From Syntrophaceae bacterium UBA2280 (GTDB taxonomy: Bacteria > Desulfobacterota > Syntrophia > Syntrophales > Smithellaceae), in contig DDWS01000063.1 in NCBI GenBank assembly GCA_002347685.1, forward strand, positions 1 to 64,000: 64,000 nucleotides of DNA, read 5' to 3'. Positions 60,934 through 64,000 of this stretch are shown one piece after another; within the stretch, counting starts at the first letter, position 1; every line of letters begins with the position of its first letter. The translations under genes and the position numbers were made by a program. Under the pieces are notes generated by a model that was not told where the DNA came from, ran no database searches, and saw only the letters and a program-made list of their open reading frames with translations.

Positions 60934-61500
60934 ATGGCAAATGAGAGCAAAAAGCGTGAAGAAACAGGGCTCAAGGAGTACGGCATCATCTATCTCACAG
61001 GCGACGTCGACAACGGTTCCGCCGAGAATGTCAGCAGGGAAATCATCGAGCATAACATCAAGGCCGACGTGGGCCAGATCCAGCTTATCATCAACTCTCA
61101 CGGCGGATCCTGCGCCGCCGGGTTTTCCATCATCGACATCATGGAATGGTCCCGCATTCCAGTTTACACCACCGGCATCGGCATGATCGCCTCCATGGGG
61201 CTTCTCATCTTCATGGCCGGAGAGCCGGGCCGCCGGGTGATCACCTCGCGCACCTCCGTCCTTTCCCATCGCTTCTTCTCCATGAGCGTCGGCAGCCACA
61301 GCGAGCTTATTGCCCGGCGTAAAGAGGAAGACATGATGCACGAACGCGTCATCCAGCACTATCTGGCTTATTCCAAAGTCAAAGACCGCGCCGGGCTGGA
61401 AAACTACCTGCTTCGGGATGTGGACACCTGGCTGACACCGGAAGAAACCGTTGAATACGGCCTGGCCGACATCGTCGAGCCGGCACGCAAACGCTCATAA
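60934..61500 (+). CDS. ClpP-like serine peptidase
   Basis: This encodes 188 residues from ATG 60934 (ribosome site GGGGAGG; ATG 60907 is an alternative). The fold and motifs follow ClpP: IINSHGGSCAAGFSIIDIM, catalytic Ser87 in GMIASMG, His112 in LSHRF and Asp164 in DTWLTPEETVEYGLADIV. The triad looks intact. It is not the housekeeping ClpP, since the Gly-rich N-loop and most surface residues differ. It stands 11 bases before an AAA ATPase gene, so the two probably form an energy-dependent protease, but the ATPase is not of the ClpX/A type. Confidence 0.83.
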   Translation: MANESKKREETGLKEYGIIYLTGDVDNGSAENVSREIIEHNIKADVGQIQLIINSHGGSCAAGFSIIDIMEWSRIPVYTTGIGMIASMGLLIFMAGEPGRRVITSRTSVLSHRFFSMSVGSHSELIARRKEEDMMHERVIQHYLAYSKVKDRAGLENYLLRDVDTWLTPEETVEYGLADIVEPARKRS

Positions 61501-61511
61501 GGAGGTTTACG

Positions 61512-63803
61512 ATGCAAGATACGACCGCGTCCATGACGATCCAGGACATAACGGCGCAAGCGGGGCAGGTGGTGTCCCTTGCGCCCTGCCGCGAACGGGC
61601 ATTATCCGAAACCGCGCGGATAGACAACCCGGAGTACCTGCAGGGACTCGAACAGGAAGGCGTGCTGCTTGTGGCCAATGCCTGGTTTCGGCGGCATGGC
61701 GAACATTGCGCGGGCCACCCGGATTATTTCCGGGTTCTGGAACTGGCGGGACTGACGCCCGCGGACACCCATCCGGACAAACTGGCCGGGATAATTGCCG
61801 CGACTGAAAAACATAACCAGGCGCGGGGCTCCGCACCCGGGCAGGCCGTCAGCCGGATCAGCTTTCCCCGTTTCTGCCGTGAACACAAACTCGACGGGTT
61901 TCACCGCAGGATCCTGCTGATCCTGCTTTTAGCCGCCACAAGCCGGCGGTTTACGGAAATCTTTGACCTGTGCCGGTTTGAGGGCGAAGCCAGAAACGGC
62001 AATCGAATCAAAGCCGGCATCGTCCTCGACATCATTTGCCGCGACTACCGTGAACAGCTCGCCTGCCGCAAGAGCTTCAGCCAGGACTCTCCGCTGATGA
62101 GCCGCGAGATCGTTTGCCTTTCCGGCTATTACGATGAAGCATCCAGCATCTTCGAAAAAAAGATCAGCCTCTATGAACGGTTCGTGAACAAACTGATCGG
62201 TGACGAAAGCCTCTATAAGAATTCAGCGGGAATGATCCGGCGCGAAACCGGAACCATCCGCCTCGACCAGGTTGTCCTTCCGGAAGATACCAAAACCGAA
62301 ATTGTCTCGCGCCTGGAAAATTACATTGTCTTTCGAAGCAGCCCCTCGGCAAAAGACCTGGATGAATTTTATGGCTACGGAACCGGCCTGGTCATGCTCT
62401 TTTACGGCCCGTCGGGATCGGGAAAAACCATGATGGCCCAGGCCCTGTCCTCGCATTTCAACCGGCCGCTGTTTTCTCTGCGGATGAGTGAATTCCGGCG
62501 CAGGGACATTTACATTCCGGCGGAAGAGGTCATCGGCAGCCTTTTTATGGAAGCGGCCATCAATTCAGGCATTGCCTTTTTCGATGAGGCGGACGACTTC
62601 TTTGAAAATGACTCGTATCTGGGCAGTCACCTGCTCACCCACATCGAACAGGCGCGCTGTGTTGTCATCCTGTCCACCAACAAGCCGGTGGATCTCGATC
62701 CGGCCATGGACCGCCGCCTTTCGCTCAAAGTCCACTTTGACATTCCCGACGAGCCGCTTCGCAGAAAAATGTGGCAGGCCCTGATGCCCGATTTCGTGAA
62801 ACCCGCCCCCGATGTCGATTTTGACAAACTTGCGAAGAGGTATCACTTTACCGGCGGCCTCATCAAAAACAGCATCTTCATGGCAATTGGCGAAGCATGC
62901 ATGCCCGATCATCAAGGCAGCCGTGTCATTACGATGGATATGATCGAACAGGCGGCCGACCTGCAAAACACCCCGATGGTGGACATGAGCGACCTGGTTG
63001 AAATCAGTGCGCCCCGGTGCGGCATCGAAGACCTACAGATTCTTCCCGAACAGAAGGCCGGGTTGGCCAACGCGGCGAAGGCCTATCGCGCCATTGACGA
63101 GCAGCAGCTCGGGCTCAATATCCTGATTACATCCTCCGACGCGGATACCGGCATCAACGTTGCCCACGCGCTGGCCTGCGCCTGCGACATGAAAGTCAGA
63201 AAGTTCGACTTCATGGACCTGTACCTCAAAAACGGCAAAGAAGACAAAATTCTCGACCCCGTCACGCAAAAGAAAATTGCCCCCATGGAATATGCGTTTG
63301 CCGAATGTACGGGGGATGCCTCCCTGCTGCTCATCGTGGACTATCTCGGCGCGGTAAAATGGAACAGGAAGGGCAAATCCTCCTCGCAGGACGATTTCGA
63401 CCGTCGCGGCATGCAAGTCGAACTGCGAAGCAGGCTTCGGGATTATCGGGGGCTTTTCTGCCTGGTCACCGTCGAGCCGCTGGGCGGCCTCCTGCCGGTG
63501 GAATTCAACATGCACTTTCACATCGAATACCCGCCTGCCGAAGAACAGCTTCAGTGCTGGAGAAAACATCTGCCGGATTCGGCAACACAGGATTCGGAAT
63601 TGGACGCGCTGGTGAGAAAACATCCCATGCACATTGCCGAAATCGACTTCATTGCCAGGCAGGCCGCCATCCAGTCTACCATCCGGACCGGATCGGGCTG
63701 TCCGGGCCTTGAAGACATTCAAACCGTCATCGCCCGTTACCGGCCCGAAAACCGGGAAGGATTCCTGTTCGGAAGGCAACAGCCCCAGGGGCAGGCGGTG
63801 TGA
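61512..63803 (+). CDS. Double-AAA ATPase linked to a ClpP-like peptidase
   Basis: This 763-residue protein has an N-terminal helical region of about 240 residues, an active AAA domain (Walker A GPSGSGKT 299-306, Walker B FFDEADD 356-362, sensor Asn390 in LSTN, Arg fingers 401-402) and a second, degenerate AAA-like domain (about 530-700) whose P-loop region reads ITSSDADTGI while the Walker B-like LLLIVDYLG is kept. The plan resembles AAA ATPases of contractile injection systems and proteasome-type unfoldases. No tail or sheath genes are visible. I infer that it unfolds or remodels substrates for the peptidase encoded upstream. Confidence 0.75.
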   Translation: MQDTTASMTIQDITAQAGQVVSLAPCRERALSETARIDNPEYLQGLEQEGVLLVANAWFRRHGEHCAGHPDYFRVLELAGLTPADTHPDKLAGIIAATEKHNQARGSAPGQAVSRISFPRFCREHKLDGFHRRILLILLLAATSRRFTEIFDLCRFEGEARNGNRIKAGIVLDIICRDYREQLACRKSFSQDSPLMSREIVCLSGYYDEASSIFEKKISLYERFVNKLIGDESLYKNSAGMIRRETGTIRLDQVVLPEDTKTEIVSRLENYIVFRSSPSAKDLDEFYGYGTGLVMLFYGPSGSGKTMMAQALSSHFNRPLFSLRMSEFRRRDIYIPAEEVIGSLFMEAAINSGIAFFDEADDFFENDSYLGSHLLTHIEQARCVVILSTNKPVDLDPAMDRRLSLKVHFDIPDEPLRRKMWQALMPDFVKPAPDVDFDKLAKRYHFTGGLIKNSIFMAIGEACMPDHQGSRVITMDMIEQAADLQNTPMVDMSDLVEISAPRCGIEDLQILPEQKAGLANAAKAYRAIDEQQLGLNILITSSDADTGINVAHALACACDMKVRKFDFMDLYLKNGKEDKILDPVTQKKIAPMEYAFAECTGDASLLLIVDYLGAVKWNRKGKSSSQDDFDRRGMQVELRSRLRDYRGLFCLVTVEPLGGLLPVEFNMHFHIEYPPAEEQLQCWRKHLPDSATQDSELDALVRKHPMHIAEIDFIARQAAIQSTIRTGSGCPGLEDIQTVIARYRPENREGFLFGRQQPQGQAV

Positions 63804-64000
63804 TGCAGGGCAAATCACCCGCAACGCACCGGAAACACGTTGCCGGTACGAAAATCCGGAGTATGGTTGTGGCAGGGTGGATAGGAAAGAGTGCTCACGT
63901 TGCATGGAATGGTTGCGACTGTTCCGGAATATCTTACCCGAACGACCATGATAGCCATATATGCCATGCAAAGGGTCCGACACCAGACGCATGCACCCGT
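63803..64000 (+). CDS. Third gene of the protease operon, Cys/His-rich, 3' end outside window
   Basis: ATG 63803 overlaps the TGA of the AAA gene (TGATG), and the frame stays open to the window edge (66 codons). The visible part is basic at first (MQGKSPATHRKHVAGTKIRS), then hydrophobic, then Cys/His-rich (GCDCSG, HICHAKG, DACTR), hinting at metal binding. No family is recognised. Open length alone is weak evidence; the start-stop overlap is the main support. Confidence 0.4.
   Translation, partial: MQGKSPATHRKHVAGTKIRSMVVAGWIGKSAHVAWNGCDCSGISYPNDHDSHICHAKGPTPDACTR

Noticed and set aside
63033..63992. 319-codon minus-strand frame under the AAA gene
   Set aside because: Antisense to an intact double-AAA gene with clear motifs. 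No ribosome site seen.
1..64000. tRNA or rRNA genes
   Set aside because: I found no cloverleaf with a T-loop GTTCRA core or rRNA-like segment by reading. A tRNAscan-SE run would be needed to be certain.

Overview
The window looks like a chromosomal segment of a strictly anaerobic, Gram-negative bacterium of the former Deltaproteobacteria (Desulfobacterota, for example a Syntrophales-like lineage). The signs are a tungsten aldehyde:ferredoxin oxidoreductase, ATP-driven aryl-CoA reductase-type subunits, a CooC-like maturation ATPase, two sigma-54 activators, NikR, TonB-dependent uptake and an RND efflux set. The taxonomic call is inference: there is no rRNA and no search was possible.

Region 1 (1-22.5 kb) is accessory DNA. 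A direct repeat of about 850 bp (1-849 and 20907-21757) brackets it. Inside lie a tandem-duplicated small membrane-protein gene with near-perfect hairpins, a decayed Rep-type plasmid initiator, a Cache-domain secreted protein, a large inverted repeat, and then a defence-like island: SbcD/SbcC-type nuclease pair, zeta-like toxin with a small partner, KTSC-like protein, OLD-family nuclease and a type III restriction-modification operon with a dinD gene between mod and res. Transposase debris (IS3, IS5/IS1182-like, IS1634-like) follows. Next comes an orphan cas6e-like gene whose leader carries a type I-E CRISPR-repeat-like hairpin, followed by two small ORFs. No cas effector genes and no CRISPR array are visible.

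Region 2 (22.5-29.2 kb, minus strand) is a metal-uptake operon: TonB protein, TonB-dependent receptor, periplasmic binding protein, ABC ATPase, permease, methyltransferase and NikR. Nickel is the likely substrate because of NikR.

Region 3 (30.5-46.2 kb, plus strand) is the metabolic core. A PAS sensor kinase and an NtrC-type regulator precede tandem palindromes and a sigma-54-like promoter. These lead into an operon of eleven genes: thioredoxin-fold protein, acyl-CoA dehydrogenase, two SCP2-like proteins, aldehyde:ferredoxin oxidoreductase, acyl/aryl-CoA ligase, the four subunits of a BcrCBAD/BzdNOPQ-type reductase, and a CooC-like ATPase. The likely job is activation and reduction of an aromatic or other cyclic acid.

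Region 4 (46.2-60.2 kb) holds an IS21 remnant, an LpxR-like outer-membrane protein, a phasin-like protein, an RND/HlyD/TolC efflux operon with an enoyl-CoA hydratase, an LTA-synthase-like sulfatase coupled to a GDPD-like membrane protein, and a GAF/sigma-54 regulator. A divergent regulator/small-gene pair was duplicated here and each copy kept a different gene.

Region 5 (60.9-64.0 kb) is an operon of a ClpP-like serine peptidase, a double-AAA ATPase and a third Cys/His-rich reading frame that runs off the window.
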